Positions 16,440-27,181 of a stretch of DNA of 64,000 nucleotides are shown piece by piece. The notes under the pieces are model-generated. The model did no database searches. It saw only the letters and a list, made by a program, of their open reading frames with translations, and was not told the origin of the DNA. Within the stretch, counting starts at the first letter, position 1; every line of letters starts with the position of its first letter. This stretch comes from Sedimenticola hydrogenitrophicus. Its GTDB lineage: Bacteria; Pseudomonadota; Gammaproteobacteria; Chromatiales; Chromatiaceae. The stretch lies in assembly GCF_025175675.1 (NCBI RefSeq), contig NZ_JANIOA010000022.1, forward strand, positions 1-64,000, given 5' to 3'. The translations under genes were made by a program, and so were the position numbers.

Positions 16440-16638
16440 CCAATTGAGATAGTGAGGAGGGGGATCGGCCCCGTGGGGCCAGTGCCGTAAGGCGCCGTAC
16501 AGACTCAAGCCGCCGTTACACCAAATAGAGTGGCCGGTCTGATAAAAACAGGCAAAGAAAAACTAGAACGTCCTGGACGTATCTGCATATAAGCCTGGAG
16601 GAGTGTGAATTGGGACCTGATGGTCCCGTTTCTTTTTT
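16440..16638 (+). ncRNA. Candidate small RNA ahead of an orphan terminator
   Basis: The 16043-16667 gap has no plus-strand gene, yet holds a clear plus-strand terminator. Before it lie a perfect GGCCCC-GT-GGGGCC hairpin (16467-16480), a GTGCC-GTAA-GGCGC hairpin with a GNRA loop (16482-16495) and the palindrome ACGTCCTGGACGT. A weak promoter (TTGACT at 16291 with an AT-rich -10) is possible. It matches no RNA family I know; boundaries are guesses. Confidence 0.3.
16612..16638 (+). terminator. Rho-independent terminator, plus strand
   Basis: GGGACC-TGAT-GGTCCC stem-loop followed by GTTTCTTTTTT. The minus strand has no matching T-run, so it does not serve pmbA, which ends at 16668 in the opposite direction. 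Confidence 0.75.
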
Positions 16639-16667
16639 CAGCCCCGGAATTTCCCACCCGCCCGAGT

Positions 16668-18008
16668 TCACTCGCCGGCGATGGTCATCTGCTCGATCAG
16701 TAGCGAACCGGTGCGGATGCTGCTGCGCCGCTCTTCGTCTCGGCCGACCGCCTGCAGTTGGGCGAACATCTGCTTCAGGTTGCCGGCGATGGTGATCTCC
16801 TCCACCGGGAACTGGATTTCGCCCTGCTCCACCCAGAAGCCGGCCGCTCCCCGCGAGTAGTCCCCGGTCACCATGTTGACGCCGTGGCCCATCATCTCCG
16901 TCACCAGCAGTCCGCTGCCCATCTCCCGCAGCATCCCGTCCAGGTCGTGTTCGCCCGGGGTGATGCTGAGATTGTGTACGCCACCGGCATTGGCGGTGCT
17001 CTGCAACCCCAGTTTGCGTGCCGAATAGCTGCTCAGCAGGTAGGTCTGCAAGACGCCGTCCTGGATGATCCGCTTGTCATAGGTGGCGACCCCTTCGCTG
17101 TCGAAAGCGGCGCTGCCCAGGCCGCCTGGAATGCGTGGATGCTCCTGGATCTGGACGTGCGCGGGAAAGATCGGCTGGCCCAGTTGGTCGAGCAGGAAAC
17201 TGGCCTTGCGGTAAAGGCTGGAACCGCTGATGGCGCTGATCAGGCTGCGCAGCAGGCTGCCGGCGATGTCCGCGCGAAAGATGATCGGCGCCTGGCGGGT
17301 GCCGAGTTTGCGTGCGCCGAGGCGTGCCAGGGTGCGCTCGCCGGCCTTTCGGCCCACCTCGAACTCCGACTCCAGCTGGCCGGCATCGCGGCTGACGGTA
17401 TACCAGTAGTCCCGTTGCATGCTGCCGTTTTGCTGGCCGATCACCGAGCAGCTGAGGCTGTGGCGGCTGCTGGGGTAGCCGCCGACGAAGCCGTGACTGT
17501 TGCCGTAGACATGCAGGCCGCCGTGGCTGTTGACGCTGGCCCCTTCGGTGTTGCTGATGCGGGAATCCAGCTCCAGCGCGGCGCTTTCGCAGCGCCGCCC
17601 CAGCTCGATCGCCTCCTCCGGGGTGATATCCCAGGGGTGATAGAGGTCGAGATCGGGGGTCTCGGTGGCCATGCGATCGGCATCGGCCAGCCCGCTGCAG
17701 GGGTCGTCATTGGTGAAACGGGCGATATTGCAGGCGGCGCGGACCGTGTCGCGGATCGCCTCCGGCTTGAAGTCGGAGGTGCTGGCGGTGCCCTTGCGCT
17801 GGCCGAAGTAGACGGTGATCCCCAGTCCCTGGTCGCGGGTGTGCTCGATGGTCTCCACTTCGCCCTTGCGTACGTTGATGGAGAGGCCGCTGTCGTTGGA
17901 GACGGCTGCCTCGGCGGCGCTGGCCCCCTGCTGTCGGGCCTCCTTCAGCAGGTCGTGGACCATCTGTTCAAGTTGTGCCTGACGTGCTGATAACTGCTGT
18001 TCACTCAT
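16668..18008 (-). CDS. pmbA: Metalloprotease PmbA/TldE
   Basis: A 446-aa partner of TldD. The TldD/TldE complex is a zinc protease that trims peptides such as microcin B17 and the CcdA antitoxin. TldE itself lacks the HExxxH zinc motif, and none is seen here. Family segments include NTEGASVNSHGG, RKASFLLDQLGQPIF, NAGGVHNLSI and MGHGVNMVTGDYSRGAAGFW. The start at 18008 (MSEQQLSARQ) lies ~46 bp after the tldD stop. It is the last gene of the maf-rng-yhdP-nit-tldD-pmbA series. Confidence 0.95.
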   Translation of the reverse strand: MSEQQLSARQAQLEQMVHDLLKEARQQGASAAEAAVSNDSGLSINVRKGEVETIEHTRDQGLGITVYFGQRKGTASTSDFKPEAIRDTVRAACNIARFTNDDPCSGLADADRMATETPDLDLYHPWDITPEEAIELGRRCESAALELDSRISNTEGASVNSHGGLHVYGNSHGFVGGYPSSRHSLSCSVIGQQNGSMQRDYWYTVSRDAGQLESEFEVGRKAGERTLARLGARKLGTRQAPIIFRADIAGSLLRSLISAISGSSLYRKASFLLDQLGQPIFPAHVQIQEHPRIPGGLGSAAFDSEGVATYDKRIIQDGVLQTYLLSSYSARKLGLQSTANAGGVHNLSITPGEHDLDGMLREMGSGLLVTEMMGHGVNMVTGDYSRGAAGFWVEQGEIQFPVEEITIAGNLKQMFAQLQAVGRDEERRSSIRTGSLLIEQMTIAGE

Positions 18009-18054
18009 GGATCTGTCTCGCTGCAAGGGTGCTGGTGTGGATTCTGGCGTGGCT

Positions 18055-19497
18055 TCAGGCACTGGTGCCGCCGACGGTGAGGTTGTCGATCTTCAGGGTG
18101 GGCTGGCCGACCCCGACGGGGACGCTCTGGCCGTCCTTGCCGCAGGTGCCGACCCCGGCATCCAGCTCCAGATCGTTACCGATCATGCTGACCCGGGTGA
18201 GGACCTCCGGGCCGCTGCCGATCAGGGTGGCGCCGCGCACCGGGCGGGTCACCTTGCCGTTCTCGATCAGGTAGGCCTCGCTGGCGGAGAAGACGAACTT
18301 GCCCGAGGTGATATCCACCTGGCCGCCACCGAAATTGACCGCGTACAGGCCCCGTTTGACCGAGGCGATGATCTCTCCCGGATCATGCTGGCCGGGTAGC
18401 ATGTAGGTGTTGGTCATGCGCGGCATGGGCAGGTGGGCGTAGGACTCGCGCCGGCCGTTGCCGGTGGAGTGGCCGCCCATCAGGTGGGCGTTGTGCTTGT
18501 CCTGCATGTAGCCTTTGAGCCGGCCGTCCTCGATCAGCACGGTGCATTGCGAGGGGGTACCCTCGTCATCCATGTTGAGCGAGCCGCGGCGTCCCGGCAG
18601 GGTGCCGTCATCCACCACCGTGCAGCCGTCCGCGGCCACCTTCTCGCCGATCCGGCCGGAGAAGGCGGAGGTGCCCTTGCGGTTGAAGTCCCCCTCCAGG
18701 CCGTGGCCGATCGCCTCGTGCAGCAGGATGCCCGGCCAGCCCGAACCGAGGACCACGGTCATGCTGCCGGCCGGCGCGTCTTCCGCCTCCAGGTTGACCA
18801 GCGCCTGGCGTACCGCCTCCCGGGCGTAGCCCAGGGCGCGCTCCTCGTCGACAAAGAACTGGAAACTCTCGCGGGCGCCGCCGCCGCTGGAGCCCTGCTC
18901 CCGGCGGCCGTCGGCCTCGACAATGACATGCACATTGCAGCGCACCAGCGGCCTGACATCGCCGCACAGGGTGCCGTCACTGGCGGCCACCAGGACCACG
19001 TCGTGGGCCGCCACCAGGCTGGCGATCACCTGCTGTACCCGCGGGTCCTGGCGCCGTGCCTCGGCGTCCAGCTTGCGCAGCAGGCCGATCTTCTCCTCCT
19101 CGGTCATGCTCTCCAGCGGATTGAGCGGGGCGTAGAACTGCTGGGTGGGGGCGGTACGGCTGAGCCGGGTATTGCCCTGGCTGCCGGCGCGGGCGATCGC
19201 CCGGGCGGTGCGGCCGGCCTCGAGCAGGCTCGGCAGGGCAATCTCGTCGGTGTAGGCAAAGCCGGTCTTCTCGCCGCTGATGGCGCGGACGCCGACGCCC
19301 TGTTCGATGTTGTAGTTGCCGTCGCGGATGATGCCGTCCTCCAGTACCCAGGACTCCAGGCGGCTGGCCTGGAAATAGATATCGGCGGCGTCGATCTGTG
19401 AAGTGAGCAGTTGATCCATCACCCGATCGAGGTCACTGTCGCTCAGTGAGGCGGGTGCGAGGAGGGTGTTATGTGCGATTTCAATGGCGTTTGGCAT
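18055..19497 (-). CDS. tldD: Metalloprotease TldD
   Basis: A 480-aa catalytic subunit of the TldD/TldE protease. The zinc motif [11 protein letters not shown] (HExxxH) is intact, and the C-terminal region carries GTCGKDGQ with a conserved cysteine. The chosen start is the ATG at 19497 ([13 protein letters not shown]); the open frame runs 63 bp further upstream without a clear binding site. tldD and pmbA are adjacent here, unlike in E. coli where they are far apart, which should favour balanced expression of the two subunits. Confidence 0.97.
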   Translation of the reverse strand: MPNAIEIAHNTLLAPASLSDSDLDRVMDQLLTSQIDAADIYFQASRLESWVLEDGIIRDGNYNIEQGVGVRAISGEKTGFAYTDEIALPSLLEAGRTARAIARAGSQGNTRLSRTAPTQQFYAPLNPLESMTEEEKIGLLRKLDAEARRQDPRVQQVIASLVAAHDVVLVAASDGTLCGDVRPLVRCNVHVIVEADGRREQGSSGGGARESFQFFVDEERALGYAREAVRQALVNLEAEDAPAGSMTVVLGSGWPGILLHEAIGHGLEGDFNRKGTSAFSGRIGEKVAADGCTVVDDGTLPGRRGSLNMDDEGTPSQCTVLIEDGRLKGYMQDKHNAHLMGGHSTGNGRRESYAHLPMPRMTNTYMLPGQHDPGEIIASVKRGLYAVNFGGGQVDITSGKFVFSASEAYLIENGKVTRPVRGATLIGSGPEVLTRVSMIGNDLELDAGVGTCGKDGQSVPVGVGQPTLKIDNLTVGGTSA

Positions 19498-19642
19498 GCT
19501 GATTATTTGCTGAATCCTGCGGGTTGCTGAGGCCGTGGCCTTGTTTGGCCGTTGGCACAATGACTGGAGATGATCCGATGAGGGGCATGCCCAGCCTGGC
19601 TGGCCGCGCCTCTCATCTCTTAGAGTAGACAGCGGCCATGGG

Positions 19643-20464
19643 CTAGAGTTTTCGGTGATTGATGGTCGGGAAGTTGCGCCGCAGCGAGGCCAGGTAGCCG
19701 AGATCGAGCCTGCAGCTGACCGAACCGGTACCGCGCGGCACCTGCGCCAGGATGTTGCCCCAGGGATCCACGATCATACTGTGACCGTGGGTTTCCCGGC
19801 CGTTGATGTGGAAACCGCCCTGTGCGGCCGCCACCACGTAGGAGAGATTTTCGATCGCCCGCGCCCGTACCAGCGTGTCCCAGTGGGCTTTGCCGGTGAT
19901 GGCGGTAAAGGAGGAGGGCATGCAGGCGACCTCCATCCCCTTGTCCAGCAGCTTGCGGAACAGCTCGGGAAAGCGCAGGTCGTAGCAGACCGCGATGCCC
20001 AGCCTGCCGAACGGGGAGTCGAGTACCACGATCTGGTCGCCCGCCTCGATAGTCTCGGACTCGACGTAGCGCTCGTTGGCCTCGATCAGGTTGACATCGA
20101 ACAAGTGGATCTTGTCATAGCGGCCGACCCGACGGCCCTGGTCGTCGTAGACGATACAGGCGGCGCGTACCCTGCTGTTGTCGTGGGCCTCCAGGGGGAT
20201 GGTGCCACCCACCACCCAGATCTCGTGGCGCTTGGCCAGATGGCTGAGAAACTCCTGCAGCGGGCCGTCATGGTCGATCTCCCGCAAGGCGCAGAGGTCC
20301 CGGTCGCGCTTGCCCATGAAGGCGAAGTTTTCCGGCAGCACTACCAGTCCGGCGCCATTTTCCACCGCCTCGGTGACCAGCCGCTCCACCTCCAGCAGGT
20401 TGGCGCTGACATTGGGTCCGGTCGCCATCTGGATGGCGCAAACTCTGTTCTTCTCTCTGCTCAT
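19643..20464 (-). CDS. Nitrilase-superfamily amidase (Nit1/YbeM-like)
   Basis: A 273-aa carbon-nitrogen hydrolase. The Glu-Lys-Cys triad is E45 (VVLPENF), K118 (RYDKIHLFD) and C160 ([13 protein letters not shown]). It most resembles Nit1-type enzymes, several of which hydrolyse deaminated glutathione (metabolite repair); the substrate here is an inference. The ATG at 20464 begins [13 protein letters not shown]; the longer upstream frame runs through a tandem repeat and is rejected. Its place between yhdP and tldD is conserved in pseudomonads and relatives. Confidence 0.9.
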   Translation of the reverse strand: MSREKNRVCAIQMATGPNVSANLLEVERLVTEAVENGAGLVVLPENFAFMGKRDRDLCALREIDHDGPLQEFLSHLAKRHEIWVVGGTIPLEAHDNSRVRAACIVYDDQGRRVGRYDKIHLFDVNLIEANERYVESETIEAGDQIVVLDSPFGRLGIAVCYDLRFPELFRKLLDKGMEVACMPSSFTAITGKAHWDTLVRARAIENLSYVVAAAQGGFHINGRETHGHSMIVDPWGNILAQVPRGTGSVSCRLDLGYLASLRRNFPTINHRKL

Positions 20465-20560
20465 GTTGGACGGTACTTCCCCAATTGTTCTGTGACTGCG
20501 GCCGTTGATGCGGGCTGCCCGGAGCATAGCATCAACCCTGACCATGGACCAAGTAGGGGC

Positions 20561-20622
20561 AGGCCCCCGTGCCTGCCCGAGAGGCCCCTGTGCCTGCCCG
20601 GGAGGCCCCTGGCGCCTGCCCA
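20561..20622. repeat. Three tandem 21-bp repeats
   Basis: AGGCCCCCGTGCCTGCCCG is followed by two close variants at exact 21-bp spacing (20561, 20582, 20603). Each unit is itself partly palindromic. They lie in the 292-bp gap between yhdP and the nitrilase gene. Confidence 0.75.
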
Positions 20623-20756
20623 AGCCGCACCGAATCCACCCGATAAGGCGGCGCGGCCCGATTGCACGCCATGACAGCCTTTTCCGAGCCCGGCCGCACG
20701 ACGTTCACCCATTGCCCTGGCCGTTGCCCGGATTACCACTACCGTTATAGTCCACC

Positions 20757-23700
20757 TCACTGCTGCGGCGGCGTGGTATTTGGAATGCCGGGACCGGTCG
20801 GTGTTATTTTCCGCAGCAGGCGCGAGAAGAGTCCCGGGGGCGGGGTCTCTGCCGCCTCGGCCTGTTCCGATGGCGACTCGGTCGTTGTCACCGTGCCCGG
20901 TGAAGTCACCCTGGGCTCGGCTTCGGCGCGGCCCAGTTGGACGTCCGGCACCGGTTCCGGCTCTCCGGTCGACGTGTTCGGATCATCCCCTGGTGGACGC
21001 TGGTCGGTTTCCGGGTTGTCGCGGGTTTTCGGTGTCAGCACCGGGTCATCCCAGCTGCCGGTCGCCATGTACTCCAGCCGGGTGGCGCGGTCGATGGAGT
21101 CCCCCATCAGCTGCTGGGCGATGAACAGGGCCGCGCCGACCGCCGGTCCGCCGGCGATGGCGCCGGCCAGGGGGATGCTGGAGGAGATTTTCGGGGTGAT
21201 GGTCACCAGGGCATCGAAATCCTCGTCACCCAGGCCGATGCGACCGGAAAGTTCGATGTCGGCCGACGGCCCTTTTATACGAAAGTCGTTGGTATAGGCA
21301 TCACCGTTGTCCAGCAGGAAATTGCCCTCGATGCTGTCGAAGGTGAGTCCTTTTTTGAAAATATCGCTGAAATCGAGGGTCAGCCGGCGTTTTAGCGCCC
21401 CCAGGTTGAACAGGCCGAACAGCCGCCCCACGCCGGGATCGACCTTGAGAAAGCGCCCCTTGCCGATCTGCAAGCCCAGTTGGCCGTTGAGCCGCCGGGT
21501 ACTGAAGTCGAGGGGAGTTCCCCGCCAGTCGAGCCGGCTGTCGAGCTCCACCGCTGCCCCGTCGATATTGGTTGAGAGCTGCAGCTCCTGGAGCACCGAG
21601 CCGAGATCGCGGCTGGAGAGGGAGAGATCGAGCCGGGAGCTGGACACCAGTGACGGGTCCGCCTGCCAGCTGCCGGAGGCGGAAAGCTGCAGGCGCTCTG
21701 AGTTGAGCGACAGGGTCTGCAGCGCCAGGCCGTTATCGCGGCGCTGGGTGATCAGCTGCAGCCTGCCGAACGGGTTGTCGTTGATGGTGACCCGGGAGAT
21801 CTGTGCCTCGATGGCCGGAATCCGCTTGGGGTCGAGGCGCTCGCCCGGCTCCCGGTGGGTCAGCGCCTCACCCTCGAGCAGGCTGTTGTCGATATGCAGG
21901 TTCAGATGGTCGAGCGTCAGTTTGATGGGGGCTTCCAGTGGGCGCAGCGGCACCATGACCTCGCCGGCAAAGTGGCTGCTGCTGAAGCGGCCGTTCCAGT
22001 CCCCTGGGCGCTGTGTCAGGTCGAGCGAGAAATCCACCACCGTGGCCTGCTTGAACAAGAGTTGGTCGGCCGAGAGCAGGAGGCGTTGCGGTACCGTCGT
22101 CCTGGTGTCCGGCGCGCTGTCGCCCAGCAGCTCCAGCCAGGGGTCCAGTCGCAGCCGTTTCAGCCGGGCGGTGACGGTGGCTGACGGGGAGGGTTCGAGT
22201 GGCAGCAGAATACCGCCCTCGGCCCAGTCGCTGACGATGTCTCCCTCCCAGTGGGTCTCCCCCCGGTTCAGCGATACCCGCACCTGGTCGGTCTCCTGTC
22301 CGCCGATTTCCAGCCGCCCTATCTCCAGTGCCACGCGGTTCAGTGGCGGCAGCCGGGTGGCGGCCTGCGGCGTGCCGATGTGCTCAAGCCAGGGTTCCAG
22401 TTGCAGCCGATCCAGTCGCCCCGTCAGCTCCAGTCCCGGCGCTCGCGGCAGGGTCGCCCGGGCGCCGCCCAGCACAATGGCGCCACGCCGGAGCCGCAGC
22501 TGTTCGGGGCGGCTGCGATCGACCGCCAGCGCCATGTCGACCTGATCGCCGTAGCGGATGTGCAGTGGCTGTTCCGGCCCGCCGTTGAGCTGGGTCTCCA
22601 GCAGCAGGGGGCGTGCGGCCTCGGCCTTTTTACCCAGGGGTGCCGGCTGATCGATGCCGATACCGACCAGGTCCGAGCTGACGCGCACCGCTACCGGTGC
22701 GTCCGGTCCGGCGGCGAAATGGGGGATATCCAGGTCCAGCTGCCACTGGCTGCTGCCCGCGGCAAACGCGCCCAGATCGATCGCCGGGAGCTGCTGCTGC
22801 AGGGTGGCGACCGGGAGGTTGCCCGTGGCGGTGATGCGGGTGGTGTCCGGGTTGGCCTCCGGGGTCGAGACATCGATCCTGACCGGCCGCTCAAACACCC
22901 TGCCGGTGATGCCCTTGGCGAAGAGATGCTTCTGGTCGAACTGCAGGTCGCCGTGGATATCGCTCAGTGAGAGCTGCCACTCCTTCAGTTGCAGCGAGGT
23001 ATCCAGGAAGCTGAGCCGGCCGCCCAGGGTGAATTCCCCGGCGTCGTCGATCGGCAGGCGGAAGGTGAGGCCCAGCCGGGTCTCGCCCTTGCCGTCCAGA
23101 TCCTTGACCCGAGGAGCAAAATCGACCCGCAAGGGAGACTCGCGCAAAAGGCGCAGGTGGTCGTTGAAGGGTCCTTCCACGCTCCCGGTCAGCTCCAGGG
23201 GCGAGGTGTGGGCGAGTTGATCGATCCGGGCATGGGCGGCGGTGAGCCGGCTCTCCAGGATCTCGCCATCGCTGGCCCAGGCGTCAAAGCTGTTATTGAG
23301 GAAGCGCACGTCGGCATCCAGGTTGCTCAATGCCGGCCATTCCGGCCAGTAGTCGAGCTGCAGGTTCGCCACATTGAAGAACACCTCGAAGCGTCCGCTG
23401 CGGGTCTCCGTGAAGGGGAAGTCCGCCAGCGACCCCCGCACCAGCGCGCTCCCCTGGGTGACATGGCCGCTGCCGATGCTGCGGTCCACCCACTCGACCA
23501 CGCGCTTCGGCATGATTCCGGTGGGCAGGTAGCGGTGGGTGGTGCGGGCATCGCCATCCCAGAAGTCGCTCTGCAGGTCCAGGAACAGCGGCCCCTGCTC
23601 CGTCCCGGGAATGGTGAGCTGCAGCCGGCTCAGGGTGTGGATGTCGTCATTCTCCGCCAGTAGCCGCGGGCTGGAGATGACCAGCTCGCCGTCCGGCCGG

Positions 23701-25118
23701 TGCTGCCATCTCAGGTCGCCCTGCAGGCGCCGCAACCGCAGCGGGTCCCGGAACAGCTCGGCAAAATCCACGGATATATCCGTCGCGTCCAGGGAGATTG
23801 TGCCCTGTCGGGCATTCATCCAGAAGCGCAGCGGCAGATTGCGCACCCCCGGCAGGCCTCTCCAGGGGTGGGAGGTGAATTGCGCTATCTCGCCACTGGC
23901 CGACCAGCGGTCGCCTTGCTCCTGTTGCCGGTAATCCAGGCGCAGATTGTTCAGGCTGCCGGACGCCTCCACCCGCTGCAGCATCTGCTCGATACCACTG
24001 TCGGGCAGGGGGAACAGGGTGCTGATGGCATGGATGTCTTCCAGCCGTAGCCGGCTGCTGCCGGCACGGATGTGCCAATCGCCCTGCGGGTCCTGTTCGG
24101 CGATGACGCCGACCCGCGACTTGGGCCACTCCCGGCCATTGCGTATGATCTGCAGATCCATCAGGTCCAGCTGCCACCCCGTCGGCTGGCGCTGCAGCCG
24201 GATCGTCCCGGCGGCATGGTCCAGTTGCAGCGTGTTGGCGGCCTGTAGCACTGACCCGGCCTGGCGGCTGATGGCGACCTGCTCCCACTGGGTGGTGCCC
24301 TCCAGGCTGATCAGCCCGTTTTGGTTCCACTCGCCCCACAGTTTGATCTCCGCCCGGCGGTTGCTGAAGCGGTACTTGTCCGCCACGCGGCGGTTGAGCA
24401 GAAAGGCCAGATCGATGCCGCTGCTCTGCATGTAGCTGCGGGCGCTCCAGGTATCGAGCTTGTCCAGCTGGCCGTGCAGGTCGATGGCCAGTTCTATCCT
24501 GCCCTGGTGTTCGCCCGGCAGGTTGATGCTGCCACTAAGCTGGTGCCGGGTGCCGCCATTGCGCAGATTCAGGTTGACGTCCGTGAGACGCAACGGCGAG
24601 GCCTGGACCGTCTGGTCCTCCCAGATCACCTCGCCTTTTTCCAGGCTGAGATGGGTCGGCAGGAGAAAGGCCGAGCTCCCGTCATCCGGGTTGAGTTCAT
24701 TCAGTTGATCCAGGTTGCCGATGGTGATGGCGCCGTCTTGCAGGCGCGTGACCCGTAGCCGCGGCGAGATGAACGCCACCTTGCGGACCACCGGGCTCAA
24801 CTGCCGCAGCGAGTCGAGCAGACCGATGGTGATGCGTACCTCCTTCAGATAGAGGGAGGGCCTTTGGCTGCGGGGGTTGAACAATTGCAGGTCATGGAGG
24901 ACCAGCTCAGGTCCCAGCCCCCGCCACGAACCCTGCAGTCGGCCCACCGCGACCGGCTGTCCCATCAGGTCGCTGGCCCACTTCTCCACCTCGGCCCGAT
25001 ACTGGGTTGCCAGCGGGGCCAGCAGCCGGCCGAAGATGATCAGCAGGGCGCTCAGGACGATCAGCAGGATCAGCAACCGTCGGGTGGTCCTGAGAGAAAA
25101 GTGATACAGACGCTTCAT
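20757..25118 (-). CDS. yhdP: YhdP family AsmA-like envelope protein
   Basis: A 1453-aa protein with one N-terminal membrane helix (~15-35, LLILLIVLSALLIIFG) and a very long periplasmic part made of repeated AsmA-like segments. YhdP, TamB and YdbH are large bridge-like proteins that move phospholipids to the outer membrane. It is longer than E. coli YhdP (~1266 aa). The last ~100 residues are a Pro/Thr/Glu-rich low-complexity tail that may explain part of the extra length. The AsmA-like C-terminal signature (ADIELSGRIGLGDEDFDALVTI and following) precedes the tail. It is 10 bp downstream of rng. Confidence 0.93.
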   Translation of the reverse strand: MKRLYHFSLRTTRRLLILLIVLSALLIIFGRLLAPLATQYRAEVEKWASDLMGQPVAVGRLQGSWRGLGPELVLHDLQLFNPRSQRPSLYLKEVRITIGLLDSLRQLSPVVRKVAFISPRLRVTRLQDGAITIGNLDQLNELNPDDGSSAFLLPTHLSLEKGEVIWEDQTVQASPLRLTDVNLNLRNGGTRHQLSGSINLPGEHQGRIELAIDLHGQLDKLDTWSARSYMQSSGIDLAFLLNRRVADKYRFSNRRAEIKLWGEWNQNGLISLEGTTQWEQVAISRQAGSVLQAANTLQLDHAAGTIRLQRQPTGWQLDLMDLQIIRNGREWPKSRVGVIAEQDPQGDWHIRAGSSRLRLEDIHAISTLFPLPDSGIEQMLQRVEASGSLNNLRLDYRQQEQGDRWSASGEIAQFTSHPWRGLPGVRNLPLRFWMNARQGTISLDATDISVDFAELFRDPLRLRRLQGDLRWQHRPDGELVISSPRLLAENDDIHTLSRLQLTIPGTEQGPLFLDLQSDFWDGDARTTHRYLPTGIMPKRVVEWVDRSIGSGHVTQGSALVRGSLADFPFTETRSGRFEVFFNVANLQLDYWPEWPALSNLDADVRFLNNSFDAWASDGEILESRLTAAHARIDQLAHTSPLELTGSVEGPFNDHLRLLRESPLRVDFAPRVKDLDGKGETRLGLTFRLPIDDAGEFTLGGRLSFLDTSLQLKEWQLSLSDIHGDLQFDQKHLFAKGITGRVFERPVRIDVSTPEANPDTTRITATGNLPVATLQQQLPAIDLGAFAAGSSQWQLDLDIPHFAAGPDAPVAVRVSSDLVGIGIDQPAPLGKKAEAARPLLLETQLNGGPEQPLHIRYGDQVDMALAVDRSRPEQLRLRRGAIVLGGARATLPRAPGLELTGRLDRLQLEPWLEHIGTPQAATRLPPLNRVALEIGRLEIGGQETDQVRVSLNRGETHWEGDIVSDWAEGGILLPLEPSPSATVTARLKRLRLDPWLELLGDSAPDTRTTVPQRLLLSADQLLFKQATVVDFSLDLTQRPGDWNGRFSSSHFAGEVMVPLRPLEAPIKLTLDHLNLHIDNSLLEGEALTHREPGERLDPKRIPAIEAQISRVTINDNPFGRLQLITQRRDNGLALQTLSLNSERLQLSASGSWQADPSLVSSSRLDLSLSSRDLGSVLQELQLSTNIDGAAVELDSRLDWRGTPLDFSTRRLNGQLGLQIGKGRFLKVDPGVGRLFGLFNLGALKRRLTLDFSDIFKKGLTFDSIEGNFLLDNGDAYTNDFRIKGPSADIELSGRIGLGDEDFDALVTITPKISSSIPLAGAIAGGPAVGAALFIAQQLMGDSIDRATRLEYMATGSWDDPVLTPKTRDNPETDQRPPGDDPNTSTGEPEPVPDVQLGRAEAEPRVTSPGTVTTTESPSEQAEAAETPPPGLFSRLLRKITPTGPGIPNTTPPQQ

Positions 25119-25128
25119 GGCCCAGAAC

Positions 25129-26583
25129 CTAGATCAACACCACATCATAGTGTTCCTGGCTATACAGCGACTCCGCCTGCAGCCGTATGTTCTTGCCGAT
25201 AAAACTGCTCAGTTCCGCCAGGGTGGCGGACTCCTCGTCCAGCAGCCGGTCGACCACCTCCTGCGACGCCAGCACCAGCAGCGACTCCACGTCGAACTGA
25301 CGTGCCTCGCGCAGGATCTCGCGGAAGATTTCGTAACAGGTGGTCTCTGCCGTCTTCAGCGAGCCGCGGCCGCCGCAGCAGGGGCAGGGTTCGCACAGAA
25401 TGTGTTCCAGCGACTCGCGGGTGCGTTTGCGCGTCATCTCCACCAGCCCCAGGCTGGAGACCTCGGTGATATGGGTCTTGGCATGGTCCCGCGCCAGACT
25501 CTTTTCCAGCGCCCGCAACACCTGACGCTTGTGTTCCTCCTCGATCATGTCGATGAAGTCGATGATGATGATGCCGCCGAGGTTGCGCAGGCGCAGCTGG
25601 CGGCAGATCGCCTGGGCCGCCTCCATGTTGGTCTTGAAGATGGTCTCTTCCTGGTTGCGGTGGCCGACAAAGGCGCCGGTGTTGACGTCGATGGTGGTCA
25701 TCGCCTCGGTCTGATCGATAATCAGGTAACCGCCGGACTTGAGCACCACCTTCTGCTCCAGCGCCTTCTGGATCTCGTCCTCGACCCCGTACAGATCAAA
25801 AATCGGGCGCTCCCCTGGGTAGTATTCGATCTTGACCAGGCTGTCGGGGATCAGCTTGTCGGCGAACTGGGTCAGCCTTTGCCAGCTCTCCCGTGAATCG
25901 ATGCGCAGGCGTTCCACATCCGCCGTGATCAGATCCCTCAGGGAGCGCAGGTACAGGGGCAGGTCTTCGTGGATCATCTGCGGTGCGGGCGAGGTCTGCA
26001 GCCGGTCCTGGATGGCGTGCCAGAGCCGGGTAAGGAAGCGGATATCCGATTTCAGGGTCTCCTCATCCACCCCGTCGGCAGCGGTGCGGATGATGAAATT
26101 GCCGCTGAGCGAGGAGTCGCCGAAGAAGCCGGTGACGATCTCGCGCAGGCGGTTGCGCTCATCCTCATCCTCGATCTTCTGGGATACCCCGAGGTTGCTC
26201 AGTGCCGGCATGAACACCAGATAGCGCGAGGGGATGGAGATGTGGGTGGTCAGCCGGGCGCCCTTGGTGCCGAGGGGGTCTTTGACCACCTGCACGATCA
26301 CCTCGGCGCCTTCCCGTACCAACGCATTGATGCTGCTGTCGCTGTTGACGGTATCGCCGTTAGTGATGTCCGACGCATGCAGGAAGGCGGCCCGTTCCAG
26401 GCCGATATCGACAAAGGCCGCCTGCATGCCGGGCAGCACCCGGCACACCTTCCCCTTGTAGATATTGCCGACCAGTCCCCGGCGCTGGGTGCGTTCAATA
26501 ATGATCTCCTGCACCACGCCGTTTTCGATTACGGCGACCCGGGTTTCGGGCGGTGTGACATTGACCAGTATCTCTTCACTCAT
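25129..26583 (-). CDS. rng: Ribonuclease G
   Basis: A 484-aa endoribonuclease of the RNase E/G family that matures 16S rRNA 5' ends. The N-terminal S1-like region is [21 protein letters not shown]. Catalytic aspartates lie in TIDVNTGAF and IIIDFIDM. The zinc-link motif is [11 protein letters not shown]. It lacks the long disordered tail of RNase E, as expected for RNase G. It overlaps the end of maf by eight bases, so the two are coupled. Confidence 0.97.
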   Translation of the reverse strand: MSEEILVNVTPPETRVAVIENGVVQEIIIERTQRRGLVGNIYKGKVCRVLPGMQAAFVDIGLERAAFLHASDITNGDTVNSDSSINALVREGAEVIVQVVKDPLGTKGARLTTHISIPSRYLVFMPALSNLGVSQKIEDEDERNRLREIVTGFFGDSSLSGNFIIRTAADGVDEETLKSDIRFLTRLWHAIQDRLQTSPAPQMIHEDLPLYLRSLRDLITADVERLRIDSRESWQRLTQFADKLIPDSLVKIEYYPGERPIFDLYGVEDEIQKALEQKVVLKSGGYLIIDQTEAMTTIDVNTGAFVGHRNQEETIFKTNMEAAQAICRQLRLRNLGGIIIIDFIDMIEEEHKRQVLRALEKSLARDHAKTHITEVSSLGLVEMTRKRTRESLEHILCEPCPCCGGRGSLKTAETTCYEIFREILREARQFDVESLLVLASQEVVDRLLDEESATLAELSSFIGKNIRLQAESLYSQEHYDVVLI

Positions 26584-27181
26584 GGATGTTCTCTGAAATG
26601 GCGGCGAGAGGGGAAATTCCCGCCTGCTGAAGCAGTTCGCCCGTTTCGAACAGCGGCAGTCCCATCACGCCGGAGAAACTCCCTTCCAGGCGCGAGATGA
26701 ACAGTGCCCCGAGGCCCTGAATGGCATAGCCGCCCGCCTTGTCGGCGGGTTCGCCGCTCTCCCAGTAGGCGGCGGCCTCCGGCATACGGATGGGGCGAAA
26801 ACGGACATTGCTGACGCTCAGGCGGGTCGCTTCCCGCTGACCGACGAGGGCGACTCCGGTAAGTACCTTGTGGGTGGTGTCGGAGAGCAGCTTCAGCATC
26901 GCGATGGCATCATCCCGGTCCCGGGGCTTACCCAGAATCCGTTGCCCAATCACGACCGCGGTATCGGCCCCGAGCACGGGTAGCGGGGGCTGCCGCGAAA
27001 TGGCCTGGCGGCCGCTTCGGGCCTTCTCCAGCGCTATGCGAATAACGTATTCGGCTGGCGCCTCGCCCGTCAGCGGGGTCTCATCGACGGTGACGCCGAC
27101 TACAGTGTGATGGACCCCGATCTGTATCAGGAGTTCAGCCCGGCGCGGCGAATGGGAGGCAAGATAGATCAGCGGCTGCAT
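26576..27181 (-). CDS. maf: Maf family nucleoside triphosphate pyrophosphatase (YhdE type)
   Basis: A 201-aa house-cleaning enzyme. YhdE-type Maf proteins hydrolyse dTTP and UTP, and modified forms, to monophosphates. Motifs: [12 protein letters not shown] (substrate loop), GADTAVV (catalytic acid), [10 protein letters not shown] and [23 protein letters not shown] and linkage to rng favour the YhdE subgroup over YceF. It is the first gene of the rng-yhdP-nit-tldD-pmbA run; the ~200 bp upstream shows no gene. Confidence 0.95.
   Translation of the reverse strand: MQPLIYLASHSPRRAELLIQIGVHHTVVGVTVDETPLTGEAPAEYVIRIALEKARSGRQAISRQPPLPVLGADTAVVIGQRILGKPRDRDDAIAMLKLLSDTTHKVLTGVALVGQREATRLSVSNVRFRPIRMPEAAAYWESGEPADKAGGYAIQGLGALFISRLEGSFSGVMGLPLFETGELLQQAGISPLAAISENIHE

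Noticed and set aside
16440-16638. Known riboswitch, 6S RNA or RNase P RNA
   Set aside because: I could not match any family's conserved core; left as an unnamed candidate.
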